Source of the DNA: Aliiroseovarius zhejiangensis
Lineage (GTDB): Bacteria > Pseudomonadota > Alphaproteobacteria > Rhodobacterales > Rhodobacteraceae
Length of the DNA stretch: 64,000 nt
Reading direction: 5' to 3'
NCBI RefSeq assembly: GCF_014656375.1
Contig: NZ_BNCH01000002.1
Span: 558,001-622,000 of the forward strand
Of the stretch, positions 42,828-50,634 are shown one piece after another; the stretch's first letter is position 1, and every line of letters starts with the position of its first letter. Made by a program: the position numbers and the translations under genes. The notes below the pieces were generated by a model. That model was not told the DNA's origin, searched no databases, and saw only the letters and a list, made by a program, of their open reading frames with translations.

Positions 42828-42857
42828 AAAACCCCGGTCCAGACGGCCGGGGTTTTT
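42828..42857 (+). terminator. Intrinsic terminator after the DAHP synthase gene
   Basis: Stem AACCCCGG/CCGGGGTT (42830–42837 and 42847–42854) closing a loop of about nine bases, followed by TTTTT. A/T runs on both sides allow use from either strand, which suits the convergent PAS gene. Confidence 0.85.
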
Positions 42858-42878
42858 CGTGTCTTTTGGCGCGGGGCC

Positions 42879-43739
42879 TCAGTCCTGTTTGACCAGCCGC
42901 AAATGCCCCCCCGGGCGCATCGGTGGTTCGATCTGCATCGAAGATGATGCACCGTGAAAACTTGCCGCCAGTTCGGCCAGACCGGGCACCGGAATGCCGC
43001 GCGCGTCCGAGGGGCGCATGATATGCCCTTCGCTTTTGCGGTCCCGCGTCGGTCGGATATCGACGCGGGTCACATCCGGCTTTTCGTCACCCGCCGGGAC
43101 CGCCGCATCAGCGCCGCGAATATCCCAGTATCCGGGGCGGGACAGAGTGTCTTGCCGCGGGCGCGACCTGCGGGCTTGGCCGTGGGGGCCGGGCATCGTC
43201 AGAGGGCGGATGTCAAGATTGCGCACGCGGAAGCGCTGCGGACCGCGACCCTGCGCGCCATCGACCTGAAACCCGCCAAGAACACGGGTGACGTTGCTGT
43301 GAATGTCCTTCAGCGGCAACAGGATCAACTGGGCGTCCAGCGTCTTGTGAAACAGCTTGCTTTCGCTTTGCAGGGTCAGGCTGACCTCGGCAGGGGTGGT
43401 GAATACGCTTTCCAGCGCCTCCTGCACCTCATCGCGGGCATCTGGCGTGAACAGGGCGCTCAGGGGCATCCCGCGCACCTCCATCGACAGGGTGTCGCTG
43501 ATATGCTGGCCCGCCAGCCGGATGCGCGCATGGCCCGGCGCGATCCGTTCCAGGATCATGGCATGGGCCAGGTTCTCTCCGATGCCGCGGGGGTCCACGT
43601 CGCCACGCGTGGGCATCAGTCGACCGTTTCGCAAGGCGTGCCAGTATGCTTCAATCTGAGCGATGGCGGGAAATTTGATCGTGCGCCGGGCGGCTGCCAG
43701 CGCGATCACATTGCCATCTTTGAGGTATTCAATCTTCAT
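42879..43739 (-). CDS. PAS-domain protein of unknown partner
   Basis: 286 aa. Residues about 25–165 match the PAS_5 type found in alphaproteobacteria: IEAYWHALRNGRLMPTRGDV, ILERIAPGHARIRLAGQHIS and EVRGMPLSALFTPDARDEV. This region often senses small ligands or redox state. The C-terminal 120 residues are Arg/Pro/Asp-rich and look disordered (RPTRDRKSEGHIMRPSD). No HTH, kinase or cyclase motif is visible. It is divergent from yicC, with CtrA-like elements in the 170-nt space between. Confidence 0.75.
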   Translation of the reverse strand: MKIEYLKDGNVIALAAARRTIKFPAIAQIEAYWHALRNGRLMPTRGDVDPRGIGENLAHAMILERIAPGHARIRLAGQHISDTLSMEVRGMPLSALFTPDARDEVQEALESVFTTPAEVSLTLQSESKLFHKTLDAQLILLPLKDIHSNVTRVLGGFQVDGAQGRGPQRFRVRNLDIRPLTMPGPHGQARRSRPRQDTLSRPGYWDIRGADAAVPAGDEKPDVTRVDIRPTRDRKSEGHIMRPSDARGIPVPGLAELAASFHGASSSMQIEPPMRPGGHLRLVKQD

Positions 43740-43887
43740 CTTCGCGTCCCAGGAGTTGAAACGATTTTAATAAAATGTGTCGTAACCAGCGAGCTTGTTC
43801 AAATTGTGACCGTTTGTTAACGATTGGAAGGATAATCCTTACCGATGTCTTAATATGTCACATTCCTCTCGAAATTGGCATAAAAAC

Positions 43888-43902
43888 TTAACGAATGGTT
43901 AA
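43888..43902. promoter_or_regulatory. Perfect CtrA-type binding site (TTAA-N7-TTAA)
   Basis: TTAACGAATGGTTAA exactly fits the CtrA consensus. It lies 7 nt before the yicC start codon and 149 nt upstream of the divergent PAS gene. A second half-match, TTAACGATTGG, is at 43817–43827. Consensus is established knowledge; binding here is inference. Confidence 0.6.
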
Positions 43903-43908
43903 TGCTAC

Positions 43909-44802
43909 ATGCCACATTCCATGACAGGCTTCGCAAGCATCGCAGCCGAAGACGAAGGCTGCAACTGGGTCTGGGATCTTCGATCGGTCAATGCGCGGGG
44001 GCTGGATATCAAGATACGGCTGCCCGACTGGCTGGGCGGGTTGGAGGAGCCGCTCCGCAAGGCGCTGAAGGCGTCGGTGGCACGTGGCAATGTATCAGTC
44101 AGCCTGAAAATCACCCGCCGCGACGAGGCCGGACAGTCCGCGATCAACCCCGACGGGTTGGAACGCGCCCTAGCTCAGTTGACGGCCATCGCCGCCGAGG
44201 CAGAAGCCCGTGGCCTTAGGGTCGCACCCGTGCAACCCTCTGATATTGCAGGGATGCGTGGTGTTCTGGAACAACGGGCCATGACCGACGAAGACACCGC
44301 CCCGCTGTTGACCCGGCTGGCGAAGGACATTCCCCCATTGATCAGCCAGTTTCAGGCCTCGCGCGCGCAGGAAGGGGCGGCATTGACGCACCTTCTGTCC
44401 CAACAGATCGACAATGTCGCGCAGCTTGTCACCGCTGCCGAAGGCGTACTTCCCGCCCGTCAGGACGCACAGGTCGCGGGGTTGCAGGCGGCTCTTGCCC
44501 GCGTGCTAGACAACAGCGACGGCGCCGACCCCGATCGTGTTCAGCAAGAACTTGCCATTCTGGCCGTCAAAACCGATGTGCGCGAGGAAATCGACCGCCT
44601 GAAAGCCCATATCGACGCCGCGCGAAGCCACCTGACGTCGGAGCAACCGGTGGGCCGAAAGCTGGACTTTCTGATGCAGGAGTTCAACCGCGAGGCCAAC
44701 ACCCTGTGCTCCAAGGCGCAGTTCAAGGAATTGACCACCATCGGCCTTGACCTGAAGCACGTCATAGATCAGATGCGCGAACAGGTTCAGAACGTGGAGT
44801 AA
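43909..44802 (+). CDS. YicC family protein (endoribonuclease-type)
   Basis: 297 aa. [15 protein letters not shown] opens the YicC-like N-terminal domain; [20 protein letters not shown] follows; the C-terminal DUF1732 region has [36 protein letters not shown] and [20 protein letters not shown]. Family members are RNases implicated in small-RNA turnover and stationary-phase fitness. No ribosome-binding site is visible before the ATG, so translation may be leaderless or begin at the inner ATG (MTGFA). It leads a run with gmk and the gamma-CA gene, with 4-nt spacing. Confidence 0.9.
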   Translation: MPHSMTGFASIAAEDEGCNWVWDLRSVNARGLDIKIRLPDWLGGLEEPLRKALKASVARGNVSVSLKITRRDEAGQSAINPDGLERALAQLTAIAAEAEARGLRVAPVQPSDIAGMRGVLEQRAMTDEDTAPLLTRLAKDIPPLISQFQASRAQEGAALTHLLSQQIDNVAQLVTAAEGVLPARQDAQVAGLQAALARVLDNSDGADPDRVQQELAILAVKTDVREEIDRLKAHIDAARSHLTSEQPVGRKLDFLMQEFNREANTLCSKAQFKELTTIGLDLKHVIDQMREQVQNVE

Positions 44803-44806
44803 CAAT

Positions 44807-45451
44807 ATGTCCGACAGGCGCGGCCTACTTATCATCCTGTCGTCGCCCTCGGGCGCGGGAAAATCGACACTGGCGCGGCGGTTGATGGAATGGGATCCGA
44901 CGCTCAGCTTTTCCGTTTCGGCCACCACCCGCGCGCCGCGTGAGGGCGAGGTGGACGGCCAGCATTACCATTTCGTGGACGAGCCCAGGTTCAAAGAGAT
45001 GGTGATACAGGGCGAGATGCTGGAACACGCCCACGTTTTCGGCAATTTCTATGGCTCGCCGTCCGAGCCCGTGCGCCGCGCGATCGAGGCCGGACGCGAC
45101 GTGCTGTTCGACGTGGATTGGCAGGGCGAGGTGCAGATACGGAACTCTTCGCTCGCCTCGCACTCGCTGTCGATCTTCATCTTGCCGCCCTCGATCAAGG
45201 AATTGCGCGCGCGGCTGGTGGGGCGCGGGCAGGACGACGAAGCCACAATCGCAAAGCGGATGCAGAAAAGCTGGGACGAGATCAGCCACTGGGGCAGCTA
45301 TGACTATGTGCTGATCAATGACGATCTGGACCAAACCGCCGAACGCCTGATCACCATCGTCGAAGCCACCCGTCAGCGCCGCAATCAGCAACCGGGATTG
45401 TTGAACCATGTCCGTAAGTTGCAGGCCGAATTTGAAGAGGGAAACCAATGA
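44807..45451 (+). CDS. gmk: Guanylate kinase
   Basis: 214 aa, normal length. ATP-dependent phosphorylation of GMP to GDP. P-loop [15 protein letters not shown] (about 11–25), the GMP-binding [20 protein letters not shown], and FEEGNQ at the end. The yicC–gmk order is conserved in alphaproteobacteria. It overlaps the gamma-CA gene by 4 nt. Confidence 0.96.
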   Translation: MSDRRGLLIILSSPSGAGKSTLARRLMEWDPTLSFSVSATTRAPREGEVDGQHYHFVDEPRFKEMVIQGEMLEHAHVFGNFYGSPSEPVRRAIEAGRDVLFDVDWQGEVQIRNSSLASHSLSIFILPPSIKELRARLVGRGQDDEATIAKRMQKSWDEISHWGSYDYVLINDDLDQTAERLITIVEATRQRRNQQPGLLNHVRKLQAEFEEGNQ

Positions 45452-45972
45452 TCTATGAACTGGACGGGATCGCCCCCGAGATTGCCGAGGATGTCTTTGT
45501 TGCCGCCGATGCCAATGTCATCGGAAGGGTGGAAATTGGGGCCAAGGCCTCGGTCTGGTTCGGGACAACGATTCGTGGTGACAACGAACAAATCTCCATC
45601 GGAGCGGGCACGAATGTGCAGGAAAACAGCGTCTTTCACACCGATCTGGGCTTCCCGCTGACCATCGGCGCGAATGTGACCGTCGGCCACAAAGTGCTGC
45701 TGCATGGCTGCACCATCGGAGACAACACCTTGATCGGCATGAATGCCACCGTGATGAACGGCGCGGTGATCGGCAAGAACTGCCTGATCGGGGCAGGGGC
45801 CTTGGTGACGGAAGGCAAGGAAATCCCCGACGGATCCATGGTTCTGGGCGCGCCGGGTAAAGTTGTGCGCGAGCTGGATGCTGCGGCGATCAAAGGGATC
45901 GAGGCGTCTGCGGTGCATTATCAGCAGAATGCGGCACGGTTTTTGACGGGGTTGAAGGGGGTTGGTGGATAA
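45448..45972 (+). CDS. Gamma-class carbonic anhydrase family protein
   Basis: 174 aa left-handed β-helix (hexapeptide repeats) protein. [40 protein letters not shown] and [20 protein letters not shown] contain the three zinc-ligand histidines (His in SVFHTD, VGHK and LLHGC). It is close to bacterial Cam/YrdA-type proteins; carbonic anhydrase activity is not guaranteed for this branch. It is coupled to gmk by ATGA. Confidence 0.9.
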   Translation: MIYELDGIAPEIAEDVFVAADANVIGRVEIGAKASVWFGTTIRGDNEQISIGAGTNVQENSVFHTDLGFPLTIGANVTVGHKVLLHGCTIGDNTLIGMNATVMNGAVIGKNCLIGAGALVTEGKEIPDGSMVLGAPGKVVRELDAAAIKGIEASAVHYQQNAARFLTGLKGVGG

Positions 45973-46069
45973 AGGGCCTCGGCTGCAGCGAGCCGATCGC
46001 CTCGGATACCGGATCGCTCGAACTTCGGCATGGCTTCGGGACTGGCCCGGTCTATGCTATGTTTTAGTT

Positions 46070-46465
46070 ATGAAACCATCCACTATTCAAGAGTTTCACG
46101 ATGCGCAGACAACTGATGACAGGGCGATATGTGAGGCTCTGCGTGCAGTGATTGATGAGATGCTTCCAGACGCTGAAAGCAAGATCTGGCATGCCCATCC
46201 TGTCTGGTTTCTCAAAGAAACTCCCATCGTCGGGTACAGCAAGCTCAAAAACTGTATCCGTCTGATGTTCTGGAGCGGGGCGGATTTTGACGAGCTGGAT
46301 TTGCAGCCGGGAACCGGCAAGTTCATGGATGCGTCAATCCGATACACGGATGTGGAAGAAATCAGATATGACGACTTGAAACGCTGGCTTGTAAAGAGTC
46401 GACAGGTGCAGTGGGATTACAAGAACATCTACAGGCGAAAAGGTCGGCTGGAGCGACTGTCCTAA
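46070..46465 (+). CDS. DUF1801 domain protein
   Basis: 131 aa from ATG 46070. The protein has the small α/β pattern of DUF1801/YdhG: IDEMLPDAESKIWHAHPVWF, LKNCIRLMFWSGADFDELDL, IRYTDVEEIRYDDLKRWLVK. Substrate and role are unknown. Its base composition is noticeably lower in G+C than the neighbouring genes and it is not coupled to gmk, suggesting a later arrival. No RBS of good quality is seen (TTTTAGTT before ATG). Confidence 0.75.
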   Translation: MKPSTIQEFHDAQTTDDRAICEALRAVIDEMLPDAESKIWHAHPVWFLKETPIVGYSKLKNCIRLMFWSGADFDELDLQPGTGKFMDASIRYTDVEEIRYDDLKRWLVKSRQVQWDYKNIYRRKGRLERLS

Positions 46466-46571
46466 AGCGCAGAGGTCTGCCTTGATAGCAGCAATAGCCG
46501 ATACAGACGCGAATGGGCGCTTCAATCTGCAGCGAGATGAAAGAACCGCATATCCTGCGGATTGGTGCTTT

Positions 46572-46601
46572 AAAAAAAAGGCCGCTGAAACCAGCGGCCT
46601 T
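46572..46601 (-). terminator. Intrinsic terminator of the peroxiredoxin gene
   Basis: Ten-base-pair stem AAGGCCGCTG/CAGCGGCCTT with a 4-nt loop. On the minus strand it is followed by a T8 run. It lies 25 nt past the peroxiredoxin stop. Confidence 0.9.
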
Positions 46602-46625
46602 TCCTGTAATGCGATCTGAAACGCT

Positions 46626-47171
46626 TTACGCTACTTTCTCGCCAGCCTCTTTCAACCAAGCCAGCACGTTTTCCGGCGCGCTTTCGCCGTAAGGGTCTTC
46701 GCCGTGGTTGTCGCAGCGACCCGGCTCTTCGAACCAGGCTTCGACCACACCGTCATTGATGACGGCGGCATAGCGCCACGAGCGGGCACCGAAACCAAGG
46801 TTGTCCTTGTTGACCAGCATGCCCATGCCGCGGGTGAACTCGCCCGAGCCGTCGGGGATGACCTTGACGTTTTCCAACTCCTGGTTGCGGGCCCAGGCGT
46901 TCATGACGAAGCTGTCATTGACCGACATGCAATAAATTTCGTCGATGCCTTGGGCGCGGAACTCGTCGGCACCTTTTTCGAATCCCGGCAGTTGATAGGT
47001 CGAGCAGGTCGGCGTGAACGCACCGGGCAGCGAGAACAGAACGACACGCTTGCCTTTGAAATAATCGTCCGACGTCATGTCCTGCCAGCGGAAGGGGTTG
47101 GGGCCTTCGATGCTGTCATCCCGGACACGGGTACGGAAGGTGATGTTGGGAACGCGAACGCCAGCTTGCAT
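46626..47171 (-). CDS. Peroxiredoxin (Prx5/hybrid type)
   Basis: 181 aa. Peroxidatic Cys56 in SLPGAFTPTCSTYQLPGF, the Prx5-type motif; a further Cys82 in EIYCMSVNDSFVMNAW and Cys154 in EEPGRCDNHGEDPYGESA. It reduces hydrogen and alkyl peroxides, probably with glutathione or glutaredoxin. It is divergently transcribed from an OxyR-like gene, so induction by peroxide is very likely. Terminator directly after. Confidence 0.92.
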   Translation of the reverse strand: MQAGVRVPNITFRTRVRDDSIEGPNPFRWQDMTSDDYFKGKRVVLFSLPGAFTPTCSTYQLPGFEKGADEFRAQGIDEIYCMSVNDSFVMNAWARNQELENVKVIPDGSGEFTRGMGMLVNKDNLGFGARSWRYAAVINDGVVEAWFEEPGRCDNHGEDPYGESAPENVLAWLKEAGEKVA

Positions 47172-47365
47172 GTCAAAATCCTTCTGTCTGAGGCGCGCGC
47201 AGAATCGCGCGGCGCGGGTTGCTCAAGTCTTAGAACGATTCCAGATAGGTCTCAACGCGGATTTTGCAAGTGCAGCATGGGCAGATTCTGCATCCGCAAT
47301 GTGCTGTGTCGAAGAGGGGCGTCGAAAAAGCGTAGGAACGGCATTCCAACGCAACACCGCGTTTG

Positions 47366-47380
47366 ATAATCAGAGATTAT
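47366..47380. promoter_or_regulatory. LysR/OxyR-type palindrome overlapping the oxyR start codon
   Basis: ATAATCAGAGATTAT: six-base arms around AGA, fits the T-N11-A pattern of LysR operators. Its last two bases are the first two of the oxyR ATG. It lies in the 207-nt space between oxyR and the divergent peroxiredoxin gene; autoregulation is an inference. Confidence 0.5.
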
Positions 47381-48314
47381 GAATATCACCCTTCGGCAAC
47401 TGACCTATGTGATTGCCCTGGCCGAAACCCGTCATTTCGGCCAAGCGGCGGCGCGGTGTCATGTGACGCAACCAGCCCTTTCCAATCAGATCAAGGAACT
47501 GGAAGATCGTCTGCAAACGCCTTTGTTCCTGCGCGACCGGAAAGGGGTGTCACTGACCTCGGCCGGGCAGGACGTGCTGGCCACCGCAAAGCGGATCATG
47601 GCCGAGCTTGAGCGGATGGAAGATGCGGTGCATTGGCAGAAAGGGCTGACCGGACGGCTTCGGTTGGGGGTTATCCCCACCGTTGCGCCGTATCTGCTGC
47701 CTATCGCGTTGCCCTTGATCCGGGCGCGCACGACCGGGCTTGACCTGCGCCTGCGCGAAGCCCAGACCGCCGATCTGCTGGCAGATTTGGAAGAGGGGCG
47801 TTTGGATGCCGCGATCATCGCGCTGCCCTCGGGTGTCACCGGGCTGGTCGAAGCTCCCCTGTTCACCGACCGCTTCCTGCTGGCCGGTACATCTGCCCAG
47901 ATCGCACGTATCTCCGGCGGCCGTGCTGCACTGCATCCGGCGATGATCGACCCGGAACTGCTGCTGTTGCTGGAAGAAGGGCATTGCCTTGCCGATCAGG
48001 CGCTTGAGGTTTGCGGCCTGCGTCGGCGCGACCGGCGGGTTGACCTTGGGGCGGCGTCGCTGGGCACGCTGTGCCGGTTGGCAGCGGGGGGGCTGGGTGT
48101 GACCTTCCTGCCGGAACTGGCGCGGGGCGACGAACAGAAGGCCACGCCTGACCTTGCCGTCGCCCGGTTCGCCCAGCCCGAACCATGTCGCACCATCGGT
48201 TTGGTGCGCCGCAACCTGTCGGTGCATACCGATTGGTTCGATACGCTGGCGGGTCTGCTGCAACAGGCGGGAACGCAGGTGGTTCGGGATGCAGGTCATG
48301 CGCCAGGCACATAA
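47379..48314 (+). CDS. oxyR: LysR-type hydrogen-peroxide sensor OxyR
   Basis: 311 aa. N-terminal HTH: LRQLTYVIALAETRHFGQAA then ARCHVTQPALSNQIKELE. In the sensing domain two cysteines are spaced exactly as in E. coli OxyR: EEGHCLADQALEVC (Cys+9 spacing), so a peroxide-driven disulfide is likely. The C-terminus lies in GGLGVTFLPELA and the following segment. It is divergent from the peroxiredoxin gene, the expected target. Confidence high that this is a peroxide-sensing LysR member. Confidence 0.92.
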   Translation: MNITLRQLTYVIALAETRHFGQAAARCHVTQPALSNQIKELEDRLQTPLFLRDRKGVSLTSAGQDVLATAKRIMAELERMEDAVHWQKGLTGRLRLGVIPTVAPYLLPIALPLIRARTTGLDLRLREAQTADLLADLEEGRLDAAIIALPSGVTGLVEAPLFTDRFLLAGTSAQIARISGGRAALHPAMIDPELLLLLEEGHCLADQALEVCGLRRRDRRVDLGAASLGTLCRLAAGGLGVTFLPELARGDEQKATPDLAVARFAQPEPCRTIGLVRRNLSVHTDWFDTLAGLLQQAGTQVVRDAGHAPGT

Positions 48315-48394
48315 CAGCCATGCGGCTTTCAAGGTGACTCGGCGGCACGATACCGTTATATGTCGCAAAGCCGATTTTGGCGCGGAGGAATGCC

Positions 48395-49345
48395 ATGCGT
48401 GATCTGAAAATCCCGGAAAGTCGCCACCCTGAAAAGGCGCATCGCCCGGACAATGCACAGCCCAAGAAGCCCAGCTGGATTCGCGTGAAGGCGCCTGGCG
48501 GCAAAGGCTATGCGGAAACGCACAGGATCATGCGTGAAAACAACCTTGCCACGGTCTGTGAAGAAGCTGCGTGCCCCAATGCCGGCGAATGCTGGAGCCA
48601 GGGCCACGCCACCATGATGATCATGGGCGAGATCTGCACCCGCGGCTGCACCTTCTGCAACGTCGCCACCGGTCGTCCCGACGATCTGGACGCGTTCGAA
48701 CCGGGCCGTGTGGCCCATGCGGTGAAGAAACTGGGGCTGAACCACGTGGTGATCACCTCGGTCGACCGCGACGATCTGAAAGACGGTGGGGCAGACCATT
48801 TTGCGCAGACCATCCGCGCCATTCGCCACCAGTCACCCGACACCACCATCGAGATTCTGACCCCGGATTTTCTGAAATGCGATCCGTCCGTTCTGGAAAC
48901 CGTGGTCGAGGCGCGGCCGGATGTGTTCAACCACAATCTTGAAACCGTGCCGGGCCTTTATCCGCAGGTGCGCCCCGGCGCACGGTATTTCCATTCGCTG
49001 CGCCTGTTGCAGCGGGTGAAAGAGCTGGACCCGTCGATGTTCACCAAATCCGGGATCATGGTCGGGCTGGGCGAGGATCGTCAGGGCGTGTTGCAGGTCA
49101 TGGATGACATGCGCGCGGCGGGGATCGACTTCCTGACCATCGGGCAATATCTGCAACCGACCCCAAAACACCATGCAGTCGCGCGGTTCGTGCACCCGGA
49201 TGAGTTCAAGGATTACGAGACCGCCGCTTACGGCAAGGGGTTCCTGATGGTGTCGGCCACGCCTTTGACACGCTCGTCCTATCACGCGGGTGACGATTTC
49301 GCACGGCTGCGTGCGGCGCGTGAAGAACAGCTTGCAAGAGGCTGA
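48395..49345 (+). CDS. lipA: Lipoyl synthase
   Basis: 316 aa from ATG 48395, with GGAGG upstream. Radical-SAM enzyme that inserts two sulfurs into octanoyl groups on lipoyl domains. Auxiliary cluster [16 protein letters not shown] cluster [13 protein letters not shown] (CxxxCxxC), and the C-terminal SSYHAGDDF (RSSYHA, the third sulfur-cluster Ser ligand). The N-terminal [20 protein letters not shown] is typical of alphaproteobacterial LipA. It ends convergently with a small membrane-protein gene. Confidence 0.96.
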   Translation: MRDLKIPESRHPEKAHRPDNAQPKKPSWIRVKAPGGKGYAETHRIMRENNLATVCEEAACPNAGECWSQGHATMMIMGEICTRGCTFCNVATGRPDDLDAFEPGRVAHAVKKLGLNHVVITSVDRDDLKDGGADHFAQTIRAIRHQSPDTTIEILTPDFLKCDPSVLETVVEARPDVFNHNLETVPGLYPQVRPGARYFHSLRLLQRVKELDPSMFTKSGIMVGLGEDRQGVLQVMDDMRAAGIDFLTIGQYLQPTPKHHAVARFVHPDEFKDYETAAYGKGFLMVSATPLTRSSYHAGDDFARLRAAREEQLARG

Positions 49346-49356
49346 CAGGAAAAACT

Positions 49357-49530
49357 TTAAGGCCTGAGGCGCAGAGGCTCCATCTGCATCCAGTCCGGTG
49401 TTCCGAACAGCATTTCGTAAATCACGAGCGCCGCGCAGATCGCGACGACCGCAAAAACCAACTTCACACGTTTGGCCGAAGGCGGATGCCGCGCCCATTT
49501 GGCCATCCGCATGAACCAGCGCGGGTTCAT
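49357..49530 (-). CDS. Small single-pass membrane protein (57 aa) in operon with hpt
   Basis: 57 aa: MNPRWFMRMAKWARHPPSAK, then one membrane helix RVKLVFAVVAICAALVIYEM (residues 21–40) and a short tail ending in PLRLRP. It starts 3 nt after the hpt stop on the same strand, so it is co-translated with hpt. The Arg/Lys/His-rich N-terminus should stay cytosolic. I recall homologous small proteins in Rhodobacteraceae with the same 'ARHPPSxKRVKL' block, no function known. Confidence 0.75.
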   Translation of the reverse strand: MNPRWFMRMAKWARHPPSAKRVKLVFAVVAICAALVIYEMLFGTPDWMQMEPLRLRP

Positions 49531-49533
49531 GGG

Positions 49534-50079
49534 TCAGTCGTCGTCCAGAAACCGCACCTTGCCGATATGGGGCAGGTTGCGGTCGCGCTGTGCAAAGTCG
49601 ATGCCATAGCCCACGACGAATTCGTCCGGGATTTCGAACCCGATCCAGTCGGCGCGGATGTCGACCTCGCGCCGGGACGGTTTGTCAAGCAGCGCGATGG
49701 TTTTCAGCTTGCGCGGCGATTTGGCCTTCAACAGACCGACCACGTGTTTCAGCGTGAAACCGGTGTCGACAATATCTTCGACCACCAGCACGTCGCGCCC
49801 CGCAATCTCGCCGCGCAAGTCCTTGAGAATACGCACTTCCCGACTGCTTTCGGTCGAATCGCCGTACGAGGATGCTTCCAGAAAATCGACCTCGACCGGC
49901 AGGTCCAGCTCGCGCACAACATCGGCGATGAACACGAACGATCCGCGCAACAGGCCGACGACGACCAGCTTGTCGGTGCCGTTGAATTCGTCATGAATTT
50001 CCTGCGACAGCTCTTCGACCCGCGCCGCGATCTGCTTGGCCGAGATCATCGTGTCTATGACATATGGACGCTGTGCCAT
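49534..50079 (-). CDS. hpt: Hypoxanthine phosphoribosyltransferase
   Basis: 181 aa from the ATG complementary to 50077–50079, preceded by AAGGGGG; an upstream extension of the frame antisense to the COQ10-like gene was not used. The PRPP-binding loop is [20 protein letters not shown] (about 100–119), with [20 protein letters not shown] and [14 protein letters not shown] before it. It salvages hypoxanthine or guanine with PRPP. Head of a two-gene unit with the 57-aa membrane protein; divergent from the START-domain gene. Confidence 0.92.
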   Translation of the reverse strand: MAQRPYVIDTMISAKQIAARVEELSQEIHDEFNGTDKLVVVGLLRGSFVFIADVVRELDLPVEVDFLEASSYGDSTESSREVRILKDLRGEIAGRDVLVVEDIVDTGFTLKHVVGLLKAKSPRKLKTIALLDKPSRREVDIRADWIGFEIPDEFVVGYGIDFAQRDRNLPHIGKVRFLDDD

Positions 50080-50148
50080 GTGTTCCCCCTTGATTTCCGG
50101 TCGTATTCCTAAGACATACGCAGCGAAGTGAGAAGGGGAAACCTGACC

Positions 50149-50619
50149 ATGCCGACACATGGGGAAAAACGCGTCCTGCCATACACGTCGGAACAGATGT
50201 ATGATCTGGTGGCGGATGTGGGGCGGTATCCCGAATTTCTGCCGTGGAATTCTGCTGCACGTGTGCGCCGCGTGACGCCGCAGCCCGATGGGCGTGACCT
50301 GATGGAGGCGGATCTTGTCATCAGTTTCAAGGTGTTTCGCGAACGCTTTGCCAGCCGTGTCTTTCTGGATGAAGGCGGGCGTCGGATCGACACCGAATAT
50401 CTGGACGGTCCCTTCAAATACCTGAAATCGCACTGGATATTTCACCCGCACCCGGACGGGTGCGAGGTGGAGTTTTTCGTGGATTTCGAGTTCAAGAGTG
50501 CAATCTTGCAAAAAGTGATCGGGCTGGTCTTCAACGAAGCGATGCACCGCATCGTCGCCGCGTTTGAGGCCCGCGCTGCAGAGCTTTATACACCGAAGGA
50601 TCAGCCTCCGCGCGCGTAA
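50149..50619 (+). CDS. COQ10/RatA-type START-domain (SRPBCC) protein
   Basis: 156 aa from ATG 50149, with AAGGGGAAACC upstream. The protein opens [20 protein letters not shown] then [18 protein letters not shown], the fingerprint of polyketide_cyc/COQ10 proteins, and ends [20 protein letters not shown] with [18 protein letters not shown]. Mitochondrial Coq10 binds ubiquinone and helps respiration. The E. coli homologue was called a ribosome-association toxin (RatA), but a lipid-quinone-binding role is likelier in an alphaproteobacterium. Confidence 0.88.
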   Translation: MPTHGEKRVLPYTSEQMYDLVADVGRYPEFLPWNSAARVRRVTPQPDGRDLMEADLVISFKVFRERFASRVFLDEGGRRIDTEYLDGPFKYLKSHWIFHPHPDGCEVEFFVDFEFKSAILQKVIGLVFNEAMHRIVAAFEARAAELYTPKDQPPRA

Positions 50620-50634
50620 ACCCGCACCCCTTGG

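Noticed and set aside
47550-48458. Minus-strand frame covering oxyR
   Set aside because: The plus-strand OxyR has HTH and redox cysteines in the right places; the opposite frame lacks any motif.
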